A DNA stretch of 64,000 nt from Sergeia podlipaevii (taxonomy: Eukaryota > Euglenozoa > Kinetoplastea > Trypanosomatida > Trypanosomatidae): positions 44,866 through 108,865 of the forward strand of contig JASANZ010002250.1 of NCBI GenBank assembly GCA_030849805.1. The letters run 5' to 3'. Under the pieces are notes generated by a model. It did no database searches, had not been told where the DNA came from, and saw nothing but the letters and a program-made list of their open reading frames with translations. Positions 1 to 11,400 of the stretch are shown in pieces. The translations under genes were made by a program, and so were the position numbers. Each line of letters starts with the position of its first letter. Within the stretch, counting starts at the first letter, position 1.

Positions 1-495
1 CTCCAGCTTCACGTCCTTCAAGTCCTCCGCCTTCTCGCCGGTGCAGGTCACGATATCCTTCACGAACGCGTTGCGCAGCTCATCAGCGTGATCCGCCATG
101 ACGGAGCCCCACTCACTGCCACGGAAGCGGACCGTGTGGCGTGTCTTGCAGCGCACACCGTCGTCCACCTCCGGCTCGTAATCGCTCTCCACGGGGCCAA
201 TAGGCGCAGAAGCGGCAGCAGGGGCCTCCTCTTCAATGCAAGCAGCAGACTCGCGATCCTCGGGCCTGGGCATGTCCTTAACTTTCCATCCTTTGCTGGG
301 ATCTTCAGGCTGGCGAGGGCTGAAGTCAGTGACCGGCGGGGGAGTCGGGGGGGCCTCCACCTCCCAATCGGGTTGATCGTGCGCGCCAACGCTCTTGCGA
401 CGGCCAGCCGCAAGTGAAGCACGGCGGGATTGAATGGACGAGCGGCGCACCTCCTCGGGCATAGGATGCCACACACAGCTTTCACGACGAGACAT
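1..495 (-). CDS. FAZ1-module protein, N-terminal part only (cut by window edge)
   Basis: An open frame of 165 codons runs from an ATG at 495 to the window edge without a stop, so the C-terminus lies outside. Residues 1-115 are polar, Arg/Pro/Glu-rich and probably disordered. From residue about 119 the chain reads RHTVRFRGSEW, followed by a helix with ELRNAFVKDI, which is the start of the same FAZ1-type module found 34 times in the gene at 8495-22159 and once in the gene at 4926-7328. Unlike those two, it has no dynein-stalk-like segment before the module, so it is a differently built paralogue. Seen: frame, module start, missing stop. Known: the module belongs to flagellum attachment zone protein 1. 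Inferred: a cytoskeletal, flagellum-associated role. The number of further modules cannot be known from here. Confidence 0.75.
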   Translation of the reverse strand, partial: MSRRESCVWHPMPEEVRRSSIQSRRASLAAGRRKSVGAHDQPDWEVEAPPTPPPVTDFSPRQPEDPSKGWKVKDMPRPEDRESAACIEEEAPAAASAPIGPVESDYEPEVDDGVRCKTRHTVRFRGSEWGSVMADHADELRNAFVKDIVTCTGEKAEDLKDVKLE

Positions 496-1285
496 TCTTT
501 GATTCTTTTCTCCCTTCTTCCTTTATTTAAACTTTCTGCGTTAAAAAAGAAATTCAAGCACTAACGATGAGAGCTATTATTTTCTCTTTCTATTATTTCT
601 CTTCTTCTGTGATTGAAAGAAATCTACTAAGTCTCGCTTTTGAAAAAGAAAACTAAAAACTGACAAAAAAAAAATGTGGATTAATCTAAAAAAAAGGCGG
701 TGGGAACAACTTGAATGCGTGTATATAAGATGTGCATAGCGGTAAAAAAAAATGAAAACAAAGAGAAGATCAAAGAAAAAAAAAGTTTGTCCCACACTTC
801 ACAAGTAAATGCATATTCTTCACTTCACAGCGTCGTTCAAGTCACAATAACAAAAAGAAAAAAAGCTTCGTGCGAGGTTGGTATACGTACTGAAGGCAGA
901 TAAGTCTCCTTCTCTGTTCCCAGACAATCATGATCAACATTCGTATAAACAAGTATGTATATATACTTGTGTGTTTGTGTGATAAGAGAAAACGTAAGAA
1001 GAAAAACAAGAAAGAAAAAACAATAACAATAACATTAATTCGTTTCTTTTGTTGTTGGTGTTCCTAAAATTGAACCAAAAAGAAAAAAAAAAAAGAAACC
1101 GTCAAAAAGGAAAGAAAACGCCAAGTTCAAAAGCACACGCACACACACACGCATGCACACAGGGAGACCAACAGTGCATATATGGTGAGCAGCAAAAATA
1201 ATAATAAAAAGAACGTCACCAAAAGGGCCTTTTTTTAACATTTTTGCAAGCGTAATCGTTTCTCCCTCTATCTCTCTGTCATGCG
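496..1285. other. Intergenic spacer, AT-rich
   Basis: A-rich on the plus strand, with a short CA tract near 1137-1158. The coding-strand poly-T runs are suited to trans-splicing and polyadenylation signals. No gene or structured RNA was recognised. Confidence 0.7.
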
Positions 1286-2461
1286 TTACGCGCGAGAGGA
1301 AGACGGAGAAGGAGGTGTTGAGGAAGACACAGACCCGACCCTCGCCACGCTAAGGTTAGCGGGAGTCTCGCCATCCGCCATAATGTGGCCTGGCTTCTGC
1401 TGATCCATCGCCTTGTTGCGCTCGTAGTCCATCATGCGGCGCAGCAACTTGCTATAACTCTCAAACCACTGAAACTCCTTCGTGGTGTAGTCACAGAACT
1501 TGCCCTCGGGGTCCATGAGGTACATAATGATCGAGTGATCAACTAGGTAATCATCCTCAGACATGGCCTCCTCGTCAGGAATGGCAAAGTACACTCGATA
1601 CTGCCGCGCAGCCTCTTCCACTTCCTCTTGAGTTCCGACGAGGCCCTGGATACGGGGCGAGAAGTCCGCCAGGTACTCACGGATCTTCGCAGGCGTGTCG
1701 CGCTTCGGGTCAAGAGACACAAAGACGGGCTGCCAGTAGTCCTTCCCTACTTTTTTGTCTAAATGCGCGATCACACGAGACATCTTGGCCATTTCCTCCG
1801 GACACACATCTGGGCAGTTGGTAAAACCAAAGTAGATATAGATCCATTTGCCTAAAAAATCCTTCTCCGTCACCTTCTTACCCGTTACGACATCCTTCAA
1901 TGTAAAAGGTCCACCGATGCTGGGGCCGTCCGGGCTATCGAAAGACTTGACGGCGCGCAATTTCGGATCAAACCGCATCTGCTCGCGACGCACTCTAATG
2001 GACACGACGACGGTGAGGATGGCAAAAGAGAGAAAAAGCAGTGCCCACAGCATCCAAATCGGATTCTCGCGGACCTCTTCGATACTCTGTGAAACCGTCT
2101 TGTTAGCGCCGTGCTCACCCTCGTATTTCTCCACGTACTCGTTATAGGTGTAGATCTGGCTGTCTTTTTGATCTGCCACGCGGATGTGGACGGGCTTCGT
2201 CTGGTCCACAATATCTATATCCTTGCCTCCACTGCGTGCGCTGTTGCCGCCAGCCGTACGACAGGAAACGTACAGGCTGCACGTGGTAGTCGCAATTGTC
2301 GTCCGCGCCGTCATGACAAGTGCGGAGTGGTGGTGGCTTCGGCCTGACATTGTCCGCCATGAGACAGTGAGCGGTCCCATGCGTCGAGGAAGAAACATGG
2401 CTGGTGCAGTCATTCCCCGGCTCCGCAGCACAGGCACACGTAAGGCTAAAGAGCGATGCAT
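1286..2461 (-). CDS. SCO1: SCO1/SCO2-type cytochrome c oxidase copper chaperone
   Basis: A 391-residue protein of the SCO/SenC thioredoxin-fold family, which delivers copper to the CuA site of cytochrome c oxidase subunit II on the inner mitochondrial membrane. The copper-binding CxxxC is seen as NCPDVCPEEM (Cys216 and Cys220), and the third ligand as VDHS (His309). One membrane segment (IWMLWALLFLSFAILTVVV) precedes the soluble domain, as the family requires. The N-terminus is Arg/Ser-rich like a mitochondrial presequence. The start at 2461 was chosen because the frame upstream to 2563 has no ATG and only encodes a pyrimidine tract. However, a TTTAG lies just inside this start and the poly-T tract lies just before it. 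If trans-splicing uses that AG, translation would begin at the next ATG (2413). The gene sits between two FAZ1-module genes with no obvious functional link. Confidence 0.93.
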   Translation of the reverse strand: MHRSLALRVPVLRSRGMTAPAMFLPRRMGPLTVSWRTMSGRSHHHSALVMTARTTIATTTCSLYVSCRTAGGNSARSGGKDIDIVDQTKPVHIRVADQKDSQIYTYNEYVEKYEGEHGANKTVSQSIEEVRENPIWMLWALLFLSFAILTVVVSIRVRREQMRFDPKLRAVKSFDSPDGPSIGGPFTLKDVVTGKKVTEKDFLGKWIYIYFGFTNCPDVCPEEMAKMSRVIAHLDKKVGKDYWQPVFVSLDPKRDTPAKIREYLADFSPRIQGLVGTQEEVEEAARQYRVYFAIPDEEAMSEDDYLVDHSIIMYLMDPEGKFCDYTTKEFQWFESYSKLLRRMMDYERNKAMDQQKPGHIMADGETPANLSVARVGSVSSSTPPSPSSSRA

Positions 2462-4925
2462 TGAAAGAGAAAAGCAAAAAAAAAAGTAAGAAAACACCGG
2501 GTGTCTCTCCGTGGCTACCCAGACTAACGCGCGAGCAAATATTATCGTTACTACAATTTTCAAATAACAAAAAATAATTAAAAAAAAAGATAGTGCTCTT
2601 TCAATTATAAAGGCTGATTGCTCGCTTGCTTGTTTTTTTTTTTCTTCTTGTACACGTACTATCTCTTTGTGCTAAATGTCAATCCCGAAGTCCTTATGAA
2701 GTTGCTGGTGCTTTGTTGTTGTTGCTGCTTTTTGTTAAAAGGGCGTGTTACTCTCGTCCTTCTTTTTTTTTTTTCCTATCCCACCTTGACTATTTTTTTA
2801 TGAACAAAGGAAAAAGGAAACGCCAATACGCAAAGAAAAAAAAAAAAGAAGGAATATCATTACTAGTGTGAAAGGAAGAAAGAAAGAAAGAAAAAGCGCC
2901 CATAGCAAATTACATGTGCACTCACACCGTTGTGCAATAACAACAATGATTAATGCCATTGTGGGAGCCATTTGCTTCCTCTCCATTTTTGCACTCAAAA
3001 GAAAATACCACCAAAGCGCCAAGGGAGGAGGGGAGAAGGGGAGGAGGGTTTGATAGCATCCAACCCAGCAATTTTCTGCTCCACTTTCTGCTCGAACTCT
3101 CTCCTCATGATGTAATGGGAGTACCTTTGATAGGTATACACTATTATCTTTTTTTTTCTTTTTTTTGAAAGGGGTTGTTTGTCTTTGTGTAATAACACAC
3201 TGATAAAATAGAAAACGGAGAAGAAAAAAACAGGAATACTTTAAAAGAAAAAAAAATAAGAGGAGGACACTCATCAAAACGGCTTCTTACAACAGCGTCT
3301 CTACCAAGAATATACTAGCCTCTTCTTTAACTCCCTCTCTCTTTTTTTTTTCTCGTTGTTTACAAAAAGGTGAGTGTAAATACTTGTATACGTCACGTCA
3401 ATCTCGCTTTCTGCTTCAATTAAATGTATCTATATACTCACCCACATACTACAACCATACTTTGGCGGAAAATAGCGATACAAATATTTTTTTAAAAAAA
3501 GGAAGAAGGAGGAGAGGGTGGATGAAAGATAGCTCAATCTCCAGTAAAATAAAGGAGGATAGGGGGCAAAACTTCCAAAGAAAAAAGCGGTGAAGAAATA
3601 CAACAACGATGTGCTCCATCAACATTCTTCATGTTTCCCCCCCCCCCCCTCTTTCTCTCTTTCCTTCTCTCCCCTCATCAATCGTTATCTTGTGCTTGCC
3701 TCTCCATATGCATGTAGCAACCAAAAAAAAAAGAAAAAAACGTAAAAAGAAAAACAGAAGAACAGAAGAACGCAAGTCCAGCCTTCTCTGTTGTATATCC
3801 TCATACGTTCAAGCGTCCTCACTCACTCTCTCTCTCTCTCTCGCCTCCACCTCACAAAGAGAAAGAAGAAGAGAGGAGTAGAGGAGGGGATGCAGCCTCA
3901 ACATGTATGGAAGACATCTGCACACACACACGCACACACATACATACACGCGCAAAGAGCTCCACAATGGCTCCTCACTAAAAAGAAAAAGAGGGTAAAA
4001 CGTTAACATATATATATATATATTGTCAAAGGATAGAAAAAAAAGGGGTTGAAACATATACAAAATAAAAGGAAGTAATAATAATGATAATAATAATAAA
4101 AGAAAATAGATACACTAGAGAAACAATGATTCGTTGCTGTTTCAATCCTTTTTTCTTCCTCTCTCTCTTCTCGTTCTATCCAAATTTTCTGTTGTTTTTG
4201 CTGTATGAAGTGTAGAGCGCTTTTTTTTTTTGGAATTTCCGCGTAACAGTAGTTTCTCTTCTTCGTTTTTTTGACATACAGGTTGCATTTTTTTTTTTAA
4301 AGCTTCTTAATTTCCTTTATCTCTCCTCGACATCTAATCGTTTTGCCTCCATTGCTTTTTTTTCTCTTTTGCTCACCTCCTTCAAACGTGTCTTTTTACT
4401 ATTTCTCTGATAAGGTTTCGTTGCTCTGATGCATTCATTTCGTTATTCAAATATAAATAGATAAAAATCAAAAAGGCCAAAATACTCACGCCCTACCGGT
4501 GCCCCAGGAAGCAACAACATATAATATAAAAAAAAAGTACATATTTTTTTTAAAGACTACAAAACAAAAACACGGTAAGCGAAACAACAACAAGAAAAAA
4601 GAAGAAGAACGAGGAGGAAAGGAAATTTAAAAAAAAAACAGAAGAGAAAAGATATAACCTTTTTCTCTCTTCCTCTCTTCCTCCACTAAGAACCAGCTGC
4701 AATATATACCCCTTCCGACCACATTCACTTCTCGTGAGGCAAGAGCCACATCGTAAGTGTATGTCATCAAGAGCTCATGTGCCGCCTTGCACTTTTTTTG
4801 TTGTTGCTGCCGCTGCTGCTGTCTGTTGTTTCTCTCAATCTCCATCTCTTTCCTTTCTCTCCTTCTTCTTCTCTTTCTGTCGATAGACACAGAAAGCAAC
4901 ACACGCGCAAAGAAAAAATTAGTGC
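2462..4925. other. Long intergenic spacer (about 2.4 kb)
   Basis: AT-rich DNA with many A and T homopolymers, a C run near 3639, a TC tract near 3826-3842, a CA tract near 3920-3940 and a TA tract near 4007-4022. Short frames here translate to low-complexity Phe/Lys/Arg peptides and are not credible. It should hold the 3' UTR of the 800-residue FAZ1-like gene and the 5' UTR of the SCO1 gene. No RNA gene was recognised. Confidence 0.6.
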
Positions 4926-7328
4926 TTATAGCTCGTCGAACTCATCGACAGCAGCCTTGGGAGAGCTGTGCTTGCTAGCGGACTTTACAGACGGCTCCTT
5001 GGGGGAGGTCTTCTTGGTGCTGGCGCGGTCTCCGGTGGGGGTTTCAAGCTCCTCCCAGGGATCAGCAGCCGCTTCCTGGGGAACAGGGACAACATCCTCC
5101 TCCTGAATACCGCGGGTCTGCATGGCAGTAGCGGGCATAGAGCTGTCGCCCACAGTAAGGCCGTAGTCACCATCAGCAGTGGTGTTCTGCTCATCAGTCT
5201 TCTCCTCCTTGACAGGCTCTTCCTCGATGGGTTCAGGAAGCTCGCTGTCCGGCACGCCGCACAGCACCACAGGCTCAAGAACGACAAACTCCTCGTAGTC
5301 CTCGCGAACAGGTGGGATGGTGATTTCAGCCTTGCGGTAGTCCACATCGCTGGTGATCTCCTCGCTAAACTCCTCATCAAGGGTGCCATCGGCGTTGTAG
5401 TAGTCAGAGAGCTGTTCCTTGATGCCCATACCAGACACGGGAAGACGCTTCTTGAGTGAGCGAGCGTAGGCCTCCTCCTGCTCAGGAGTGTTAATGGGAG
5501 AGGTCTTCTTGAAGGTAACACGCTCGTAGAACATGCACAGGCCAGCAAACTCGCCGTTGTTCACCAAATCCTGAAGCTCATCGTCATCGAGCTCGCCGCT
5601 ATGCTTGACGGTGAAGTCAATGAGAAGGGAGCCGCAGCACGCATCGATGTCCAAAATGTTCTCCACGGGCAGATTGAGGGCGGTGGAGAGGTCGCTACGC
5701 AGGACGGCGATCATCTCCTCGCGCTTCTGGGTGTCGTCCAAAATTTGAGCCCAGTCATCACCAGCCATCTTGCAATGAAGGCGAGAGTACTTTAATCCTA
5801 GACGCTTCGTCGCCATGGTGATCTCACGAGCACCGCGGCCGCAGGCGTACAGGTCGGCAATACGAGAGAGCGTAGCGCGGTGACGGCGCTCGGCCTCTTC
5901 CAGGTACTTCTCCAACTGCATGAGCTCCTCCTCTTCCTCGGGAGTAAGACGAGACTTGGCGCGCAGCTCCGCAATGCGGGCCTTGAGCTCCGCAATCTCT
6001 ATCTCCTCCCGCTCCTTGCGCGCGAGCAACTCCTCCATCTCGTCCGCATCGTGACGAATGTTGGCCTGGCGCACCACCAGGTGAAGCTCATCGGACTGGC
6101 CCTTGGAAAGGCGCACGTAGCCGTCGGCGTCCTCGCTGGCGAGAGGACCGAAATTAATGAGAACGCTCTCGCGGAGGATGACTTCCTGCACGAAGCGACC
6201 CTCTGCTTCGGGGTAGGTGCGCTTATAGAAGACGGTGTCCACCTTCTGTGTCTCAAGAGGCTGAATGGCCTTGGGGGCATCAGAAATGCCCATGATCAAC
6301 TTGCGTATCTCCAGCATCTTCTGCTGCATCTGGGAAACATCAATGCGCATGTCGTTGATCTCGCGGAGGGCAGTACGTTGCTGCTGCTGCTCCTTGAAGC
6401 ACTCATCAATAATGCGGGCCTGAGCATCGCCAGCGACAGAGCACTCGAGCTGAGCATTGATGAAAGCGCGGATCGACTCGTCAAGCACAGCGAGAGCGCC
6501 AACGTTCACGCCAGCATCGGGGATGTGGGTCTTAGACTGGGAGGCGCTGTTGCGACGGTGGCGCTTCGTGCTCTTCTTCTTGGAGGGAGCGACTTCAGGG
6601 TCGAAGTTGCCAAGCTCCAGAATCTTGTCGCGGCGGGCAGCGGACATGGGGGTCGCGGTGCAGTCCCAGTCGAGGATGCGGTCCATAAAATCCGACTGGC
6701 GCATGATGCTCTGCATCGCCTCCATGGAAACGGCGCGGTCCTCGTGCAGCATGATCATCAGAGCGCGGATGATACTGGCAATGCTCTCCGGCACATCAGT
6801 CTTGCTGCGGACGTCGCGCCACTGGCGTGAGGGGATGTCCGAGATGCGCACGCGAGCGGCATCGAGATGCTCCAGCGCGACCGCGGTGGCATCCGTGGCG
6901 TGGCTCTGTTTCTCGAGCGTAGCGTCGCGCTGCGTGTACAAGCGCTTGGTGGCCTCAATCTCCTCAGCGGTAGCCTTGACCATCTGCTCGCGCAGAGCAT
7001 CGCGGTCCTGCCAGAGCTCCATCTTGTTGTCCTCCTCGGCTTTGTGACGGATCTCCTGCTCCGTGATGGGGTCAATGGTGGTTGTATCCTCGTTCACAGG
7101 ATCAAAGTGGGCTACCTTCACTGTGTGAGAGGTGGGGAAGCCTACGACCTTGCCGAGCGAGAGGCGCCACTCGCGGCTGGCACACACACGCTCGAATCCT
7201 ACATAGTCGCCAATGTGGAGATCATTGCGATCACCGAGCATCACGGCGCCTTCATCTTCGAGCATAGTGTGAGCTGCGTGCTCATCCTCTACGGGGTACT
7301 CGCGATCAACGCTGGAAACGCTGGACAT
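4926..7328 (-). CDS. FAZ1-like protein, single-module paralogue with dynein-stalk-like segment
   Basis: An 800-residue protein. The ATG at 7328 was chosen because upstream codons translate an AT-rich leader. Order of parts: residues about 40-75, a small beta domain with a conserved W-x-x-SLGKV turn, shared with the giant neighbour; about 160-345, a helical segment resembling the base of the dynein heavy-chain stalk (DIPSRQWRDV, then VPESIASIIRALMIML, later a helical return arm); about 360-400, a region shared with the neighbour (ILRESVLINFG, DADGYVRLS); a Glu/Arg coiled coil; about 518-612, one FAZ1-type module (MAGDDWAQIL, CCGSLLIDFTVKH, LCMFYERV); then an acidic tail ending DEFDEL. The same domain order in the gene at 8495-22159 shows the two are tandem paralogues. 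Expected role, from the FAZ1 family: cytoskeletal filament of the flagellum attachment zone. That role is inferred. Confidence 0.82.
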   Translation of the reverse strand: MSSVSSVDREYPVEDEHAAHTMLEDEGAVMLGDRNDLHIGDYVGFERVCASREWRLSLGKVVGFPTSHTVKVAHFDPVNEDTTTIDPITEQEIRHKAEEDNKMELWQDRDALREQMVKATAEEIEATKRLYTQRDATLEKQSHATDATAVALEHLDAARVRISDIPSRQWRDVRSKTDVPESIASIIRALMIMLHEDRAVSMEAMQSIMRQSDFMDRILDWDCTATPMSAARRDKILELGNFDPEVAPSKKKSTKRHRRNSASQSKTHIPDAGVNVGALAVLDESIRAFINAQLECSVAGDAQARIIDECFKEQQQQRTALREINDMRIDVSQMQQKMLEIRKLIMGISDAPKAIQPLETQKVDTVFYKRTYPEAEGRFVQEVILRESVLINFGPLASEDADGYVRLSKGQSDELHLVVRQANIRHDADEMEELLARKEREEIEIAELKARIAELRAKSRLTPEEEEELMQLEKYLEEAERRHRATLSRIADLYACGRGAREITMATKRLGLKYSRLHCKMAGDDWAQILDDTQKREEMIAVLRSDLSTALNLPVENILDIDACCGSLLIDFTVKHSGELDDDELQDLVNNGEFAGLCMFYERVTFKKTSPINTPEQEEAYARSLKKRLPVSGMGIKEQLSDYYNADGTLDEEFSEEITSDVDYRKAEITIPPVREDYEEFVVLEPVVLCGVPDSELPEPIEEEPVKEEKTDEQNTTADGDYGLTVGDSSMPATAMQTRGIQEEDVVPVPQEAAADPWEELETPTGDRASTKKTSPKEPSVKSASKHSSPKAAVDEFDEL

Positions 7329-8494
7329 TTCTTTTTTGTTTGTTTCCTTCTTTGTTGTCAGTAAACGAACAATAGGTCTGTAATGTGCGAGTGTGTACTG
7401 TGGCACTGTATTTTTCTCAAATTTGATAAATATATATATATATATATTGAAATATATATATGTTGAAATGTTATCTCTTGCTTTTTCAAAAGGATCAGAT
7501 AACAAATGAGATACTATTGTATCTATCTTCTTCTTTTTTTCCTTTTTTTGATATTTCTCACGTACTACTAGCCTATAGTGAGAATAATAACAAAAAAAAA
7601 AAATGATAATAATATAGCTAACACACACGCAGTGAGCAGATTCAGTGATGTGAGTACAGGTAAAAAAAAAAAAAAGAAAACAACAACAAAATAAAACGGT
7701 TCACGTATGTAGCTAGACTTACAGAAAATTTTTTAAAGAGCTGCGGGGCACAGTGAAATAAAAAATAAAAAGAGAAAATAAGAAAAAACACAAGTAAAAA
7801 TTTTGTCAAAAAAAGAAAAGAGAAGAAGCAGATATATAAGAGCATTGAAGAAATAGACACAAAAAGTATAGTGGTGTACTTTCCTACTCTCCCTCCCCAT
7901 CTTTTTCCTTTATAAGAAAAAGGAAAGAAAAAAACTGAAAAAGAGCGTGTATATCTATAGCTTTGTTATTAGCTGTACTAATATAGGCACATTTGTTGTT
8001 GTTGTTCAACGTGTGTATATATATACTGTTTGATACAGTTGGTTTCAGGTACAGAAGATATGTGTGCTTCATTCTTATGCTGTCACACATAAGGAGAGAA
8101 CCATAAAAAGTATATATATTAACCCCAAAAAATAACAAGAAAGAAAAAAGTAATCACGCATGAAAAAGCATATAAAGCTGAAAAAAAAAAAACTGTATAA
8201 AGCTTGTGGAAGCAGCAAGCATGCTAGTGGGCATAGATAGAAGGGTGAATCACAGAGCTTGCTATTAACAGAGGGAATGAAGAAAAAAAAGATAAGAAAA
8301 AGGGCATCTTTCTTCACATATTGTTATCAAAAAAAGTCTTCTGCCAGGCTTCCTCTTATTCATATATGTACGCCTTTCCCCCTTTGCATTGCTATCGCAC
8401 CACCCCCTCCCTTTCTCACACAGACACAACGCACATACAAGCGCTTTTCCAGCTTCTCTCCCATTCTCTACTAAAATTCATCCCAATCATCGCC
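7329..8494. other. Intergenic spacer, AT-rich
   Basis: About 1.2 kb between two FAZ1-family genes, with TA tracts near 7430-7450 and many A runs. Short frames are low complexity. No gene or RNA was recognised; 3' UTR of the giant gene and 5' UTR of the 800-residue gene are expected here. Confidence 0.65.
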
Positions 8495-11400
8495 CTAGGA
8501 AGCTGCGGCACTGCCCTCAAGGTCGCGCCTGTTAGCCGTATCCACCATCTCCTGATACTGATCACGTTCTTTGCGAGCGTCCGCGAGAGCCTTGCGAAGG
8601 TACTTGATCGACTCCTCCTCCTCCACCTTCTCCTCACCGTCCAGTGGCTTCACACGGCGGCGCCTCGCTTCTTCAGCGGCATCTGCAGCCTTCTTGGCAG
8701 CCTCCACGGCACGCTCCGCCTCAGACAGAGACTCACGTGCGCGACGATCCTCCTCTGCCTGTGCGTCCTTGGCGGCTTTCTCGGCAGCCTCTCGGCGCTT
8801 GCGAGCGGCATCTCCAGCCTTCTTGGCGTCGTTAGCGGCCTTCTTAGCAGCCGCATCCTCGTCCGCGGCTTGGCGGGCAGCATCAGCATGGCGCTTCGCC
8901 TCCTCGGCAGCGACGCTGGCACGGCGATTCTTGCTGGCCCTGGCGTCTTCAGCAGCCTGCTGCGCGGCTTCCCTACGCTGACGAGCATCTCCGGCAACCC
9001 TCAGGGCATCTTCTTGAGCCCTCTTGGCCGCCGCTCCCTCGTCCGCGGCTTGGCGAGCAGCAGACGCATCACGCTCTGCCTCCTCGGCAGCGACGCTGGC
9101 ACGGCGATTCTTGCTGGCTCTGGCGTCTTCAGCAGCCTGCTGCGCGGCTTCCCTACGCTGACGAGCATCTCCGGCAACCCTCAGGGCATCTTCTTGAGCC
9201 CTCTTGGCCGCCGCACCCTCGTCCGCGGCTTGGCGAGCAGCAGACGCATCACGCTCTGCCTCCTCGGCAGCGACGCTGGCACGGCGATTCTTGCTGGCTC
9301 TGGCGTCTTCAGCGGCCTGCTGCGCGGCTTCCCTGCGCTGACGAGCATCCTCGGCAGCCCTTAAGGCGTCCTCCTCCTTCTTCTTGGCGGCGGCATCTGC
9401 GTCAGCAGCTTTCTTGACGGCATCAGCGTGGTGCTTGGCATCTTCTTCCGCTTCACGAGCGCGACGCTCCTCGTCGGCCTTTGCCTCATCAGCGGCCCTC
9501 TGAGCAGCCTCCCTGCGCTTGCGGGCGGCGGCAATGGCCTTCTTGGCATCCTCCTCTGCCTTCTTGGCAGCGGCATCAGCCTCAGCGGCCTTGCGTGCAG
9601 CCTCAGCAACGCGCTTCGCCTCCTCCTCCGCCTCCTTCGCGCGGCGCTCCTTCTCAGTCTTGGCGAGTGCGGCAGCCTTCTTGGCAGCCTTCTCGCGCCT
9701 GCGCGCGTCCTCCTGAGCCTTCTTGGCCTCCTCCTCCGCCTGCTTGGCAGCAGCCTCCTCCTCAGCGGCCTGGCGAGCGGCTTCTTCAGCGCGTGCAGCT
9801 TCCACCTCCGCCTCGCGTGCACGGCGCTCCTCCTCGGCCTTGGCCTTTCCAGAAGCTTCCTTCGCCGCCTCCTCGCGCTCACGGACAGCCTCAGCAGCCC
9901 TCATCGCGTCCTCCTCCGCCTGCTTGGCGGCCTCATCCTCCTCGGCGGCCCTGCGAGCGGCTTCCTCCACACGTACAGCTTCCTCCTCTGCCTCTCGTGC
10001 ACGGCGCTCCCCCTCGACCTTGGCCTTCTCCGCAGCCTGTTTCGCGGCCTCCTCACGCGCGCGGGCAGCGTCCTCGGCCTTCTTGGCGTCTTCTTCAGCC
10101 TGCTTGGCGGCCTCATCCTCCTCGGCGGCCCTGCGAGCGGCTTCCTCAGCACGCTTCGCCTCTTCCTCGGCTTCCTTCGCAAGGCGCTCCTTCTCGGTTT
10201 TGGCTTTCTCCAAAGCCTGCTTCGCGGCCTCCTCACGCGCGCGGGCAGCGTCCTCGGCCTTCTTGGCGTTCTCCTCAGCCTGCTTCTGCTTCGCCGCGGC
10301 CTCCTCTAGATCGCGCTCACGCTGCCGAGCCACCTCAGCGGCCTCCGCCTCGGCCTTCTTGGCCTCCTCTGCGGCCCTTTGAGCTTCTGCGGCCTCCCTG
10401 TTGGCTGCGTCCGCAGCTTCTTCACCGTCGTCCTGCGGCGGCAACTCGCGGGTGTGGCGCTCAGATTGCAGGCCGCTTGGGGGCTGCGGCGGCAGCTGGG
10501 CCTTCTTGACAGACTCCGGCGCCGGCGGTGCTGCCAAGCGTGGGGCAGCAGAGTCAGTACGAGAGCGGTAGAGACCCCATACACTGGGGTAGGCGTAGTT
10601 GTCACACAAGTACTGGGCCTTCTCGTCGGGGATGGGGAGGTCACGCACACGAGCCTGCACCACCAGGCTGCCGAGCATCATGCCATCTACCACCACATTC
10701 ACGTCAGAGCACTGCAGCACCTCCGCAGTGTCCTTGATGAACGCGTCGCGCAGACGATCAGGATATTCCGACATGGCCAAGTCCCAGTCCGTGCCATCGA
10801 AACGCTTTGTGATGCTGCCGGACATGTTCCAGTCCAAGCGCACCTTCATGACATCCACGTGCTGGGTAACCACATCGTCGTAGAGAGCCCACACCTGAGG
10901 GTACTTGTACACGCTCAGCTTGCGCTGCACCGTAGCAGGAGCATCGTTGACGTCGTGCTGTACCTTCATGGTGGTGGTCATCATTGTAGGAGACTCCTCC
11001 ACGAACAGCTCCGTGATGTCCTCCGGCTTACCACCAAGAGCGACAGCGGTGTCAGCGCGAAGAGCCTTGAGCAGCGCAGCGTGGCGCTGCGCCATCACAT
11101 TCTCCCAATTGGGGCCCTCAAAGCCGACCTGGTGCTGAGAAGCACTCTTCTCGGGGCCACCGGGCAGCGAGCGAGGGTTGTAGAGGTCCCACACACGCGT
11201 GAAGGGACAGTTCTGGATCTGCTCCCTGATCATATCCGCGTCCTGCAGAGGGGAGTGGCACACGTTGACACCCACCACAACACCACAGTCGCCACGCTCC
11301 ATGCGGAAGCCAGTGATGTCTTCCGCGTCCACCTGAAGCGCCTCGGCGGCGTCGTGCGTGAAGGCATCCTTCATCGCGCCCACGTGGTTCCCCAGGGAGT

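Noticed and set aside
4627..4902. 91-residue minus-strand frame just downstream of the 800-residue FAZ1-like gene
   Set aside because: Low-complexity Arg/Gln/Phe composition with no recognisable domain; it lies where the 3' UTR is expected.
8881..9420. Assembly duplication artefact
   Set aside because: The three copies differ at several bases and fit in frame with six diverged units of the same 180-bp length, so a genuine tandem repeat is more likely, although long reads would settle it.
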